Shown here one piece after another: positions 11,811 through 23,747 of a stretch of 64,000 nt of DNA. The notes under the pieces were generated by a model. That model worked only from the letters and a program-made list of their open reading frames with translations. It did no database searches and was not told the DNA's origin. Made by a program: the position numbers and the translations under genes. The stretch's first letter is position 1. Each line of letters opens with the position of its first letter. The stretch is from Ditylenchus dipsaci (taxonomy: Eukaryota; Nematoda; Chromadorea; Rhabditida; Anguinidae), in contig SADC01001321.1 of assembly GCA_004194705.1 (NCBI GenBank), positions 496,001 through 560,000 of the forward strand, in the 5' to 3' direction.

Positions 11811-12405
11811 CAAAGCACACAAAATGGGTTATATTTAAAATTGGTCATAGAATACTGAATTTTGGCCATAGAATATTTAATTTTGGCCATAGATTTTTTT
11901 GGCCATAGATTACTGAAAATTGGCCATAGATCTCTGAATTTTAACCATACTCGCTCGAAATCATGTTTCAACCTTTTTTTAAGATGCTCTTGGACCTGAA
12001 ACATCATGAAAAGATGTTTTAAGGGTGTCGATGACAATTTTCCGAGAATTTTTTTTTGACCGAAATTTGACTTTTTGCCCTGAGCGACCAATGGTCGGAA
12101 AAATTACAGAAATTTTTTTCTCGGAAAAGTGTCATCGACACTGTTAAAACATCTTTTCAGGATTTTTCAGATCCAAGAGCATCTTAAAAAGTGGTTGAAG
12201 CATGATTTCGAGCGAGTATGGCTAAATTCACAAATCTATGGCCAATTTTCAGAAATCTATGGCCATTTTTCAAAAATCTATGGCCATTTTTCAATATTCT
12301 ATGGCCAACACAGATCTATGGCCAAAATTCAGTATTCTATGGCCATTTTTCACAATTCTATGGCCAAAATTAAATACCACCCAAAAAATTGATCCATTCT
12401 TCTGA
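11811..12405. mobile_element. Foldback element with GGCCATAGAT tandem-repeat arms
   Basis: The left arm has repeated AATTTTGGCCATAGAAT-type units (11840-11945), and the right arm has inverted TCTATGGCCAATTTTC units (12230-12370). Inner blocks CATCTTTTCAGGATTTTTCAG and CGATGACA also mirror each other. Outer ends GGATCAATT and AATTGATCC pair. No clean 9-bp duplication was found, unlike the sister elements. No ORF. Confidence 0.65.
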
Positions 12406-12714
12406 TAACACAAACTAAGAATAGCGTGAAAAATTGCTTGATTCTAAAAAGGGAAATTTTCAGACCAAAAGGAGTGCATCGGGGACCAAGGCATGGTATT
12501 TGATCATTATTTGGTCAATTAGGTGGAAATCGCCGGCTAAAGTACCTTACAATTTTAAAAAAGTAATTTAAACCAATTTTTCGTGTGGGATGTGGGATGA
12601 AAGCATGTTTTTAGGGCCGACTATTATGGATATTTTAGGGTCATTTTTAAATTTGGGTGGGGTTTTGTAAACAAGATAAGTACTCGACTTTTCGCATTGG
12701 GGGACCAACGTGAA

Positions 12715-12964
12715 TACCGTATTTCCTCTAACAAGCGCCCTCCCCAAAACCGGTATTTCTTAAATTCATTCTCCTCCTTTTATACGCGTTTTTTGTTTTC
12801 GAACGCCACATATGTTATATACCAAAATGTAGTTGGGAATCTGCGCTACATTTTTGGTATATAACATATGTGGCGTTCGGAAACAAAAACCCGGTATAAA
12901 AGGAGGAGAATGAATTTAAGAAATACCGGATTTTGGGAGGGCGTTTATTAGAGGAAATATGGTA
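12715..12964. mobile_element. MITE of the TACCGTATTT family, copy 2
   Basis: Ends TACCGTATTTCCTCTAACAAGCGCCC and the inverted GGGCGTTTATTAGAGGAAATATGGTA; the interior is a mirror (CGCCACATATGTTATATACCAA). Confidence 0.7.
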
Positions 12965-14070
12965 ACCCGAAAAAGGTACCTGGAGACCCCACATATAGAA
13001 CCCCTTCGGGGGCGCAGGGGGTTTCAGAGTTAAATATGCGCGCACTCATTTACCTTAGACATAATTCCGAGCAAGTACTATTGATCAAAAATGCATATAG
13101 AGACTTTTTTTTGGCTCTCCACATATTCATCAACCTAAAATTCGTCAGCCGGTGTATTCTCATGTGTACAAATACTGTTTTTTTACTTAATCTAGTGTCT
13201 GTTAACATTTTTGGAAGAGCTTTTAACTGAAAACGCTAAACAACAATAATGTACGCCAGCCATAATTCATGTTAAACCTTAACAAAGACGGATCCCATTC
13301 GCCGACGAATTCACCTGCTGGCAAATTTACCAGCTGACGAATTAACCGGTTAGTAAATTTACCGCTTGATGAATTTGTAGTTGACGAATTTGTATGGTTG
13401 ACGAATATGCGGTTGATGAATGTGTGGAGAGCCACTTTTTTCCCCAAGATTCAAATTTTTGTAAAAAAAATCAAAAATAGTTGGCCGCGCCCTAAAAACA
13501 TGTTTTCTACACGTTTCAGCAGCTAAAACACACACAAAATGTGGTTTAAACCACCTTTTGGGCAACCCCATCATAAGGCCCTCCGACCCAATCGGCTAGC
13601 CAGTTAAATATTTGCAATTAGCAGTACAGTTGTACACCCTAAGAAATCAAGACCTAAGAAATCAAAAATCTTGAACCATATAAATATGAAGGAACGGTCA
13701 ATATAAAAACACTATTTTCGTTTAGATGGGGAACAAAATAGTGCCAATTTAAGATTGGGCAAATCTTTTTCTTGCCGTACAAATACTTTTTTCTGTAGTA
13801 AAAATCTTCTTTTTTCCGCAGAAAATCTTTTTTCTGCCGCTAAAATAAATATTTTTTCTGCCGCAACGCTAACCGTATAACCTCTAATAATCCCCACCCC
13901 TTTTTTACTACGATTTCAGAGTTACGGCCATTTTTTTATTTACAATTTCTAAATTTTTCATGAGTTTAAAATTAATCTCTCGGGAGATTAAAAGAGGTTG
14001 TACGGTATTTTCTTTTGCCGTCAAAAGTCGTTTTACAGTGAGAAAAAATTTGCGGCAAAAAGAAGTATGG
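12965..14070. repeat. Repeat mosaic: GC-rich hairpin module and GACGAATTT array
   Basis: At 13000-13070 there is CCCCTTCGGGGGCGCAGGGGG followed by ATGCGCGCACTCATTTACC...ACATAATTCCGAG; the same module recurs near 46800-46860, 53765-53850 and 59920-59990. Positions 13290-13425 hold about eight degenerate copies of a GACGAATTTAC(C)-like unit, probably one arm of a tandem-repeat foldback element. Positions 13870-14012 resemble a degenerate member of the CCGTAT MITE family (CCGTATAACCTCTAATAATCCCC and AGAGGTTGTACGG). Confidence 0.5.
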
Positions 14071-14470
14071 CACTATTCTTGTTGGTACCCCCCCCCAAAT
14101 CATAGGATTTTTTCTCAAAATTTTTTAAGCTATTTTTTGAATTTTTTGTTTTGTTAACATTATTTATTTCTTTTATTGAACAATGGTGCGGTTAATTAGC
14201 ATGGACGAGTTAAAAGGATTCAATACGAAGCAGAAATATGCGGGCCCTGATATTGTGTACAACTTATGGAGCCAAATAGCTGTTGAATATGCATGCACGT
14301 AAATTGTTGTGACAGAAAAATGAAATAAAATGTTAGCGTTTACAAACATACCATGAGAAAAAGCATTAATAATGATCTTCAGTTCAAAAAAAATCAAAAA
14401 ATAGCTTAAAAATTTTGAAAAAAAATCCCATGATTTGGGAGGGGGGGGGGGGTACCAACAAGAATAGTGT
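14071..14470. mobile_element. Inverted-repeat element with CACTATTCTTGTTGGTACCC ends
   Basis: Arms of about 70 bp match (CACTATTCTTGTTGGTACC, poly-C, AAATCATAGGATTTTTT with inverse near 14400-14470). The middle is AT-rich without coding signal. Confidence 0.6.
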
Positions 14471-14846
14471 CAGAAGTATTATTACGGCAACAAAAAGGTT
14501 CGCCCTATAAGATTCATGGTTTTCGGTCGACTTCACTTTTATTGGTGTGTAATTTGAAATTACAGATTACTAATTACAAAATTACTAATTTCAAAATTAC
14601 TAATTTCTTCTGTTGCAGTGTTGTTAGTATAATTTTAACAAAGATTTCTGGGAATCGTGTGAGGTTCTCTGTTTTTGACTTTTTAGCCTGCCTCTCATAC
14701 GTTTTTTGTTGTTCAGAATTTTGAGTAAGTTTAAAAAATAATAATTGATAAATGCGCTTCGTTAGGTCAAACTTTCGGTATATTTCATCATGGTCGGACT
14801 TTCTGTAATATTTCATTACGGTCGTACTCTCAACCCGGTTGGCCCT

Positions 14847-15495
14847 ATATGACAATAGGTACCGATTTCACAAAAGGGTCCCTCCTGTGGTTTTTTTTCT
14901 TCAAAATAATGACAAAACAAGCAGATGAAGCAATATTTTCCGGGCCGGGCCAGACGGATTGTTTTCAGATCGATCGCCTTTTTATTTTGAACAAGATGTT
15001 TGCGTACCATTTTGTTAAATAAAACAAAAAATACACGCTACTGTCATATACACCCACAAAAAAGGTACTTTAATATACCCCCCCCCCCCAATAATTTTTC
15101 AGGTACAGTCAAACCTCGATAATCCGCCACCCCGCTAAACCGCCACCCTCGATAAGCCCGATTTGGTTGGCCGTCAGAGAAACTCAACAAAGTTTACCCC
15201 CGCTAAACCGCCACCTCGATAATCCGCCACCCTCGGATCGGTCCCATGAGGTGGCGGATTATCGAGGTTTGACTGTAGCCCGAAAACCATACTTTTTTTT
15301 TGGAAAAGTGGTGAAATTATTACGTGTTCTCCCTGAGCCTAATGCCTAAGGCCCAATGCCTAAGGGCTAAGCCTAAAAATTGTTGGGGGTGGGGGGGGTA
15401 TATATTACAGTAGCGCCTGCATGTACGTAACAAAAAATTGAAAAAAACCACAGGGGGGGACCCTTTTGTGAAATCAGTACCTATTGTCATATAAT
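14847..15495. mobile_element. Inverted-repeat element with a nested pogo-like MITE
   Basis: Outer arms TATATGACAATAGGTACCG...CAAAAGGGTCCC pair with GGGACCCTTTTGTGAAATC...CTATTGTCATATA. Inside, 15104-15277 is a separate palindrome with TACAGTCAAACCTCGATAA ends and CCGCCACC internal repeats, that is, a second CAGTCAAACCTC-type MITE inserted into the first element. Confidence 0.65.
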
Positions 15496-15821
15496 GCCGC
15501 CCGGTTTCTTAGATTAGAAACCAAAAATCCTTTTTTCGAAAAGGCGGATTAATTTTGAAAAGCAACAACTGTCGAAAAACTGTCAGGTTATATTTATATC
15601 GCGGTCATGGTTGTCAAAGTAGCTGATATTTCTGAAAATTCGATAAATTTCGTGGTTCATGATAAGTACGTATCATTGATTTAAGAATTTTTTTTGAAAA
15701 TCATCATCATGTGATGAGAGCTACAGCGCTCACTAAATGAATTTTCAACTTTTAACTTCTTATGTGTGCACCTCCAAATAGAAAATTACCAAAAAAAATT
15801 CACAAACAGTTTCTGAACTAA

Positions 15822-16900
15822 TTATTTAAGTATTCCTTCTGTTATATTGGTGGAGTTGCTAATGCTGATTTGGATCACAGTTGCATTTGTAGTGAAATTG
15901 TTGAAAGGTGGAAGGATGTCTATGGACTGATTGTTCAACAGAGATGAGTTGTAAGTCGACTGTTCAGATTGTTCCACCACCCTTTTTACTTTGCCAACAA
16001 TAGCCAGTGCCCAATGACTGACCTAAATCAATGTAGTGGATGAACATTTCTTATTTAAAAAATATATAAAATTTTAGGTCGATCTCGATATTTTTAGACA
16101 AAAATCCGAAATCCAAAAATCAGAATTGGTAGAGCTCACAGGAATTAAGAAAAGGCAAAAAAAAACAGATCGAAAAAAAAATCTGCTCTGAGATACAAAC
16201 ACTCAAAGTCAGGAAGGCGCGTTCATTATAGGGGAGGGCCGTTTATTAGAGAAAATACGGTATTTGGTAAAAGAAAATTTAAAAAAAAGGATTTTATTAT
16301 TTAGGTGTTCAGGTCAATTGAAGAAACGTATCGGGTTGTGCATTGCAACACCATCAGACAAACCCTGCTTAAAATATTACAGTTAAAGTGAAATCTTAAT
16401 TTTTAATTTTTTTGTAGATTTGCTCTTAGTAAATCGACCGCAAGAATCTGGCTGTCATTTCGAGCATAAATATTTCCAGAAATTTTGAATGACATCCCAA
16501 GTAATTTCGGCGGGTAATATTACTCTTTTATCTAGCATGGGCATAGTTAATAACTAACTGTATTGAAAGAAGACGAAATGATGTCTTTGACTTGTTCCAC
16601 AACTCCTGGTGAGTCTATCTCCTCTTGCACACCACTTTGATTCACCAGCAGAACATTGGTGGCAATCAATGGTGTTGTGGTGATGTTTGCCTCATTCTCC
16701 AAGTTAGAGGAGTTGCTAATATTGACAATTAAGACATCTGAGGAATTGACAACCACCATGGAAAAGCTCGAGTTGGTTGTCGGCTCGGATTCTTCAGTAA
16801 TGTTCAATTGACCAGCTTGGGTGTCATTGTACAATAAGCTGTCAGCTGCTGAAGCAACAATAATGGACAGGAACAAGAAAAGCCCCAAACACGAATTCAT
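15822..16900 (-). CDS. Secreted Asn-glycosylation-rich protein, unrecognised
   Basis: Two exons, 16900-16559 and 16022-15822 (TAA), joined in phase 0 by a GTTAGT donor and a TTTAG acceptor, give 180 residues. If the donor is ignored, exon 1 reads three more codons to a stop and gives a 117-residue version. The N-terminus MNSCLGLFLFLSIIVASA is a good signal peptide. The rest is low-complexity Asn/Ser/Thr/Val with about fourteen N-x-S/T sequons in both exons (VNSSDVLIVNISNSSNLE; FTTNATVIQISISNSTNIT). No Cys-rich or enzymatic motif is visible. The shared sequon style supports linking the exons. The 0.5 kb intron contains the end of a CCGTAT-type MITE (about 16080-16262). Likely extracellular; function unknown. 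Confidence 0.55.
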
Positions 16901-17176
16901 AGTTAGTCACTACAGGATAAGTTAAAAAAGGGTAGTCAGACCAGAAATAAGGAATGATAACGATGGTTAATGGGTTTTTGTAGTGCTTGCTATTTTATTT
17001 CTTTGGTTTATTCCACTGATTCAAGGTGGAAACCCTTATGAATAATACATGATGCTAAGAAAATTTTGATCAAATAGCTTATAATGCAGAAAATTATAGC
17101 TCGTTCGTTTTGGAACAAGTGAAGACAAGAAATAAGTCATCTTGGCCATTCATGGGATTTTCGACCTAGTAGCGAA

Positions 17177-18400
17177 TACCGTATTTCCTCTAATTGCCGC
17201 CCCGGGGCGCTTTTTCCGATCGACCTCTAGGGGGGGGGGGGGGGGCGGCAATTAGAGGGGGGGGGGGGCGGCAATTAGAAGGGGGGGGCGCTTATTTTTC
17301 GATCATAAATTTGAAGTAATTTACCACTCCAACAATGAAATTTTTTATCCTATTTTCAAATTTTTTATTATTTTCGGGCAGAATTTTCAGGCCAATTGTT
17401 TGTCCAGGGCAGCCAATTAAAGGGAGGGGAAACTTCATATACGCATCGCATAGGTCACAGGTTCGACTACCAGCGGCTGCACACTATTTATTTTATTAAT
17501 AATTTCGTGTAAAAGTCATCCTCAGGCTCTTGACTGTCCGACAAGACCATCAACGCATGGTTTCACACCTAGTGTAGCTTATTCGTAAGCTAAAAAATAG
17601 GCTATAGCTACGATAATCACGGGTTTTGAGGGTTTCTTTTTCGTCCAGTCACACGTTTCATATACAGAAATGTAGCCAAGATTATGAGCTTTCATTTGAG
17701 CTATCATACAGGGTAGAAGGTAATAATTTGTTAGAGCTAAGATTTTTAAAACTTTTACTGATGTCCAATATAATACCAGCCAGTCATGTGCATGAAATCT
17801 CCAAATTACAGCATTTGCTGACAGTGAAGCTGAAAATGGTCGCAATTGATTGCTTGATTGATAATCCTATTGAGGATTTCATCGAATTGAACATGGTTTA
17901 ATGTTTTTTTTAATTTTAGCTCTAACTTTATACAAACTTTGTATCTGTATGATAGCTCAAATGAAAGATGAGGATGTTAGCTACATTTTGACGCCAAACT
18001 TGTAAATAAAAAGAGAGAGAAAAATAAGGTCTGCAGCCAGTGGTAGTCGAACCTGTGACCTAAGGCGATGCGTATATAAATTCTATCGCCCCTCCCCCCT
18101 TTTTTTAAGGTAGACTTGTTGTTGAAGACTTATTGTTAACGTGAATATTTATCGATCCTGCTTACATATACCTCTTCAGCAAACAATGATCTTGGACACA
18201 TCTTCTTATTAATAACTAACCGCCAAAAAATTGTGCAAAAAAAAGTTAAAAACGGTTTCGAAAAAATAGGGGGGGGGGGGGCGGCAATTAGAGGGGGGGG
18301 GGGGGCGCTTACTTTTCGATCGACCTCTAGGGGGGGGCGGCAATTAGAGGGGGGGGGGTTGGCAATTGGAGGGGGGGCGGCAATTAGAGAAAATACGGTA
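17177..18400. mobile_element. 1.2 kb TACCGTATTT-family element with poly-G/C blocks and tRNA-like inner ends
   Basis: Ends TACCGTATTTCCTCTAATTGCC and GGCAATTAGAGAAAATACGGTA enclose several repeated GGCAATTAGAGG plus poly-G blocks on both sides. An inner hairpin (about 17430-18090) has ends reading CATCGCATAGGTCACAGGTTCGACTACCAG and its complement, which contain a tRNA B-box-like GGTTCGACTACC. Small ORFs inside are by-products of the palindrome. Confidence 0.6.
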
Positions 18401-18429
18401 TCCCCCCCCCCTCCAGTGATTTTTACCTT

Positions 18430-18908
18430 TTTTACTTAAAGGGAGGGTGAAAGCTGTTAAGGAGATAGTCTTGACACGAAAGGAGTATTCTAAGTTTTGT
18501 GTTTTTTAAATATTGCTTTGGAGCCATATTTTGTCGACAATCCGGTGTTGTGATTTTAGACAGTCTTGTGCAGAATTAAAAGTTGGATTAGCATCATCAA
18601 TATCAGAATTTCTAAATTCCTTGAAAAAATGGCGTAAAAATCGAATTTTAGTAAAGGACTGATCAACCTTTTTCGATGGTTTCCCCCTTTTCTTTTTCCG
18701 TTTTAAAGGGCAATTTTTGAACGAATTTCGAGATTCTGATATTTATGATGCTAGTACAACTTTTCATTCTGCAAAAGTTTGTCCGACATCGCGACACCGA
18801 GTGGTCGATAAAATATAACTCAAAAACCACATTCAAAAACACAAAACTCGGAATAATCTTTTGGTGTCGAGACTATCTCCTTAACAGCTTTCACCCTCCC
18901 TTTAAAGG
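18430..18908. repeat. Inverted repeat, TTTAAAGGGAGGGTGAAAGC arms
   Basis: The left arm AAAGGGAGGGTGAAAGCTGTTAAGG plus GAGATAGTC pairs with GACTATCTCCTTAACAGC near 18870-18908; inner arms match at AACACAAAAC. A short stretch (GGAGCCATATTTTGTCGACAATCCGGT) also occurs near 8590-8625. Confidence 0.6.
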
Positions 18909-18984
18909 GGGGGGGGGGGTACTTCTACGGCTACTTTTTGGAATTGACTGCTACTTCACTTCACATACATATTTTTCGCATATT

Positions 18985-19509
18985 TTCTTTTCTTATCTCA
19001 GATGTTTTCAAACCGTTTTGTAGCTGAGATCTTTCTCTTTCGATTAAGTGGTCAAACATCCTGATAAAAAATTATTTTCGAAAAACTTACACTAAATATA
19101 AGGTGAAACTCCACTAAAAACACCTAGGTAAAAAAACCGCGGTTTTTAGTGTTAGTTTGTTCTGATTTTCTCAAAAATTATTTTTAATCAGGCTGTTTAA
19201 CCACTCAATCGAAGGATGAAAATCTCAGCTACAAAACGGGTTAAAAACATCTGAGATAAGAAAACAAAATACCGTATTTCTTGTAATAAACGCCCCCCCC
19301 TCGTTCAAAATCGGGTTCTTGGCATTGTGTTTTTGACCCAATTTTCGATTACTTCTCTCAAGCAAATTACCCTCATTTTGTAGCTCATCTCACTGGCTAC
19401 AAAATGGGGGTAATTTGCCTAAGAGAAGTATTAAAAAGTGGGTCAAAAACACAATGCCAAGAACACGATTTTGAACGAGGGGGGGGCGTTTATTACAGGA
19501 AATACGGTA
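18985..19509. mobile_element. Inverted repeat plus TACCGTATTT MITE copy
   Basis: Arms about TTATCTCAGATGTTTTCAAACC (18992) pair with GGGTTAAAAACATCTGAGATAAG (about 19240). Directly joined at 19270-19509 is a MITE with TACCGTATTTCTTGTAATAAACGCCCC ends and a mirrored interior (GTGTTTTTGACCCA). Confidence 0.6.
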
Positions 19510-21483
19510 TGTGAAAAAATGTTTGTGAAGTGAGTTAGCAGTCAATGTCAAAAAGTAGCCGTAGAATAGCCCGCTTTAAGTAAAAAGTACCCGAATTAAT
19601 GTTCCAGACCCAGACAAAAGTGTGTAACACAGTTATTAGTCCCCCCCCAAGCCTAAGGGCTTAGTCTAAACTTGTTGTTTGAAAGGTTAGTTACAGCAAT
19701 TTTTAAAAGGTCGGATTCTTGGGGGGGGGGATTATTCTTTCGCTACTAGCGCCGGATTTTAATTAGATCAATTATAGGACCATGCTCACGGTGATCTGGC
19801 GGTCCTGCGCCAATTCGTATTTTTTCCTAATCGTTGGATTTACAGTAGCGGAAAAAAGTATTGCATAAAGCACATATTTTTTGAAAATCATTGTTTAGCG
19901 TTCCAAATTTGAAACATTATAAGACAACTTTTTACCCAGAAGATTGCTCGCAATCTCAACTACATTTTGAGCACAAATATGCCAAAAAGAATAATTTTTT
20001 GTTAGCATACCAATGCTATTTGTAACGCCACTCATTTCTGGGGGTGGAAAAAAGTATTGCAGCAAGCATTGTTTTGTCATGTTTTCAAGATTTTAGGAGT
20101 TATTTCAGGGCTCACAAGTTGGCTGATATATCAGCAATTTGCTGATTTTGGGCCCTCGATGCTGATTATTATTATTTTAGCTGATTTGCTGATTTTGGCT
20201 GATTTCGGCTAATTTTGGCTGATTTTCACTGATACAATGAAGAATTGATAAAAACGACTAACAATTTTTGGGTAAAATTGCTAAATTCCCGCCCTTTCTA
20301 TTAAAAAATTTATGCTATAGTGTTCTATATTGGAATTTAGTATTGTTTTGTTGTTTGCTTTTCCCCGAAGAAAGTAATTTTTGTAACATATCCCGTTTAA
20401 CCCATACAACCCCCTTCTCACCCCCAAATTTTCGAAAAGAGACCCGAAAACACCCCCAGCTCATTTTTTTCTGGACAACACGATGCAAGAAGCATATTTA
20501 AACACTTTCTGAATAAATAAATTGAATTTTGTCAAAAAATAGCCCCCACCATTTGCGGCTAGATTATCTTTTTAAGGTATTTTTGACCAAATTTTAGCCT
20601 TTTTCGAGTCAAATTAAAGCAAAAATGATAGATTTTGAACAGCTTTTCACTTTATGGGGTCTATCGCATAAAGAAACTCTGGTTTTCATGTGTTTTTATG
20701 CAAACAGAGTCACTTTCGAATGTTTTATGTTTAAGGTAATTTTTGGCTGATTTCTGACCCCAAATGCTGATTTGAGAAAATTTTCGGCTGATTTTCGGGT
20801 CATCCTACTTAGGAGCCCTGAGTTATTCGATAGTTATTTTTAATGAGTTTTACAGCACCGTTTCTTGGCTACAATTTGGTTGATCATAGATTTCTTTTGC
20901 GTTATTTCAATAAAAGTCTGTTTTTTTAGAATAATACAGGGCTGAGAAACGGACGGTTGAATTTAGACAAGACAAAAAACCCTTGTTTTAGCTTTATTTT
21001 TAGCCTTTTTTGTCTTGTCTTAATTCAACCGTCCGTTACTCAGCCGTGGATGCATAAAAAATGTATGCATACCAGAGTTTTTTATGCGGTAGGCCCCAGT
21101 AAACAAAACTATGTTCAAATCCCATCTTTTTGGGGTGTCTGGGTACCTTTTTATGATAGTTTAGCTTGGTCCCCAAGGCAAAAAGTCAATTTTCGGTCAA
21201 AAATTTTTTTCTCGAAAAAATCCTTCCCAATCCCAAAAACATGTTTTTTCGACTAATTATGACCTGAAAAGCACGAATAAGTGGTCAAAATCCACTTTTG
21301 GTAGAATGTGGTATAACGAAGTTTAGCCAAAATATGTGCTTGATGCAATACTTTTTTTTGCTACTGTACGTACGAATTCTTTTATTGAGTTTTTGACAAA
21401 ACTATTGACAAAACTAAATTAAATTCTAAGCCTTGTTTTGTTAGAAACCAAGTTAAAAAATTTAAACAGAAGATCAACAATTG
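19510..21483. repeat. Repeat mosaic including a GCTGATTT-rich element
   Basis: 19560-19760 belongs to a recurring repeat (CCTAAGGGCTTA..., GTTACAGCAATTTTTAAAAGGTCGG, GCTACTAGCGCC) also seen at 39525-39770 and 62570-62800. Positions 20115-20225 and 20745-20815 contain repeated GCTGATTTTGG units flanking an AT-rich core ending in AGCCCTGA. Around 20945-21045 an inverted pair CTGAGAAACGGACGGTTGAAT / ATTCAACCGTCCGTTACTCAG matches part of the repeat at 3019-3310. No exon recognised. Confidence 0.5.
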
Positions 21484-21883
21484 GGCAGCGAGCGATTGCG
21501 CGATTTCAAATTGCGCAAATTCAGATTGCGCAAAGTTCAAATTGCGCAAATGTAAATTGCGCTAAAATCAGCTTATCAGATTTTTTCTTGAAGAGCCATT
21601 GCCACCTGTTTTGAATTGTCCCCTGCCAATTCAATTTTTTCACCTAATCATTGAACAAAATTTGTATTGGCGGGGGACAACCGTTGTCGGAAACGGCAAT
21701 GGCCCTTTAAAAACCGGCATGCCGGATTGTTACAGAAAACAAAAAACGCAAATGAAAATAGCACCACGGTTTTGATTGAAAATTTGTGGTCTAACATTAT
21801 TCTTAGAAATGTTAAGCCTTATCAGGATTTTGGCGCAATTTGAAGTTTGCAAAATTTCAAATTGCGCAATCGCTCGCTGCCCC
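21484..21883. mobile_element. Foldback element with CAAATTGCGCAAA arms and a nested MITE
   Basis: Ends GGGCAGCGAGCGATTGCGC and GCGCAATCGCTCGCTGCCC; the left arm has repeated AAATTGCGCAAAT units. Nested at about 21596-21714 is an inverted repeat with CCATTGCCACCTGTTTTGAATTGTCC ends, a family also found at 25075-25314 and in looser form at 23184-23421, 47004-47262 and 49845-50042. Confidence 0.65.
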
Positions 21884-23747
21884 AATAATTAGGACATCTT
21901 TTGAATTGGCGGGGGACCACCAGACTACAGTGAGCATGTTCCTTTGATCAGGTCCAGGATACTTCAAATTTCTTATCTTATAAAATGCCTTTTTTGGATC
22001 ACTAAATCTTCAAAAAGGCGAAGTATCACGATAGAAAAATGTTTGACTACAAAGCTTTCAAAATGTCGACGTGTTTAGTGGGTCTTTGAAACCAAATGAC
22101 TTAGATGACTTTACACAGGGCTGCCATCTCAAAATTTAAAAAAGGGGCATCTGGTCAAAAACAGGAATTTGAAGGAAAAAGTGCATTTTATCTAGTGCTT
22201 ATTTCCATTTTGAAGCGAAAAATAAGATTTTGACTAAAACTTCGAAAATAAAAAAAGATTTGGGGTCCCGAAAAAAGCACAAACCTTTTGAAAAAGCACA
22301 AATGGCAGCCCTGACTTCACACCAAATAACTTGAAAAAAAACATATAAATTCACGTATTTATACTCAAATATCCACCTCCAATTATTTCTTTGAGTTCTT
22401 CTTCATTGTTTTGCTATCCTTATTCAATTCCGCCTTCATTACGAGCAAGTCTTCCCAGCATTACGTGAGTGAGTTGGCAAAAAGTGAAGAAGTATTTCTG
22501 GTGTTATATTAATTAGGGTGGATCGGTACTACTGAGGACGGAAAGAACTGTTTAAGGAGTACTTTTTCCGTTAGTAGACTGTCCTGTGAGTGAATCGCCT
22601 GTGTTCAGCTCAAATATGGCCAAACCAAATGCCTACCTAGCTTTGATGCTGGAGTATTTTTATTGAGTGGACAAAGTTATAAACTATGTTTGAGCTGGTT
22701 CTGACCAGGCAGGCCTACCCTGCACCTAAGCCTTTGCTCGAAAAAAGACAAGAGATGGCATTAAATGGCACTTAAAAATAAAAAAATCCAATATTCAAGT
22801 ATGGGACCCAAATGAGGTGAATCCTAAAATATGGGGTCCAAATGAGGTGTAACCGTGTATGTTGTCTGAGGGCTGCGGGTTATACGCGGGAACACAGGGT
22901 AATTTCATAATGCTCGTATGTTTTTGAATCCCCTTTTAGAATCCTATCATGTGGATTTCAATTTCTTCCTATTTTCTGAAAAGTTTTCGCACTTTTTTCT
23001 GTCCGGAAAGTTTTTCAGAAAGCTTTCCATGCAGCAACCCTGCGCAGGACACTCAAAAATGAAACCCTAGTAGCGAATACCGAATATATTTAGGCGTGTG
23101 AGGTTCCCTGTTTCCAGATCATATAATTTTGGATAGCCCCCTCCGTGGTTATCCAAACAAGGATAAGCAGTAGGAATTCATAAACTGAAAAGGGCATGCT
23201 CGCCTGTTTAAATTTGTCCCCGCCATTTGAAGTTTTTTTTCTGAATCATTGAACTTCTGTACAGCTTTTTCAACTTGGTTTCTAACGAAACTACACCTAA
23301 AATTAAATCCTAGGCCTTGTTTTGTTAGAAACCAAGCCAAAAAATCCGTACAGAAGTCCAATGATTCAGAAAAAAGTTTGAATTGGCGAGGGACAAATTT
23401 AAACAAGTGAGCATGCTTTTTGAACGCCGAAAATCCCACACCGTTTAAACCCACTGGAAACGAGTTTTCAGGAGTCGACCTAAATACGACCCGCATTTGA
23501 AGATGTTTATATTATTTTATGTGATTGATTTTGGAAATCCTACCGCTCTGGCTCCAGCACTTTTATGAAGCTCCAGATAAAAGAAAGTTGCATCATTATG
23601 ATAATGTGGGTATTGCTTTTCTATCTAATCAAAAACTCATCCGGAAGTATAAAGGTGTAGCTTGTGGAAAGTTGTCGGAATTGAAGAATTCATCTCATTT
23701 TTTAAGACGAAAATTTTCATTTTCAACATTACAGTCCACACTCGATT
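21884..23747. repeat. No gene recognised; inverted repeat at 23184-23421
   Basis: 23184-23421 is a mirror with GGGCATGCTCGCCTGTTTAAATT ends and the shared AGGCCTTGTTTTGTTAGAAACCAAG core (also at 21430, 25160 and 47130). The stretch 22340-22760 has mixed codon-like text (CTCAAATATGGCCAAACC...) but I could not build an exon with recognisable motifs. Confidence 0.45.

Noticed and set aside
17579..17901. ORFs on both strands
   Set aside because: Inside a mirror-image element; no protein motifs.
23149..23496. 115-residue minus-strand ORF
   Set aside because: Spans an inverted repeat whose core (AGGCCTTGTTTTGTTAGAAACC) recurs in at least four elements.
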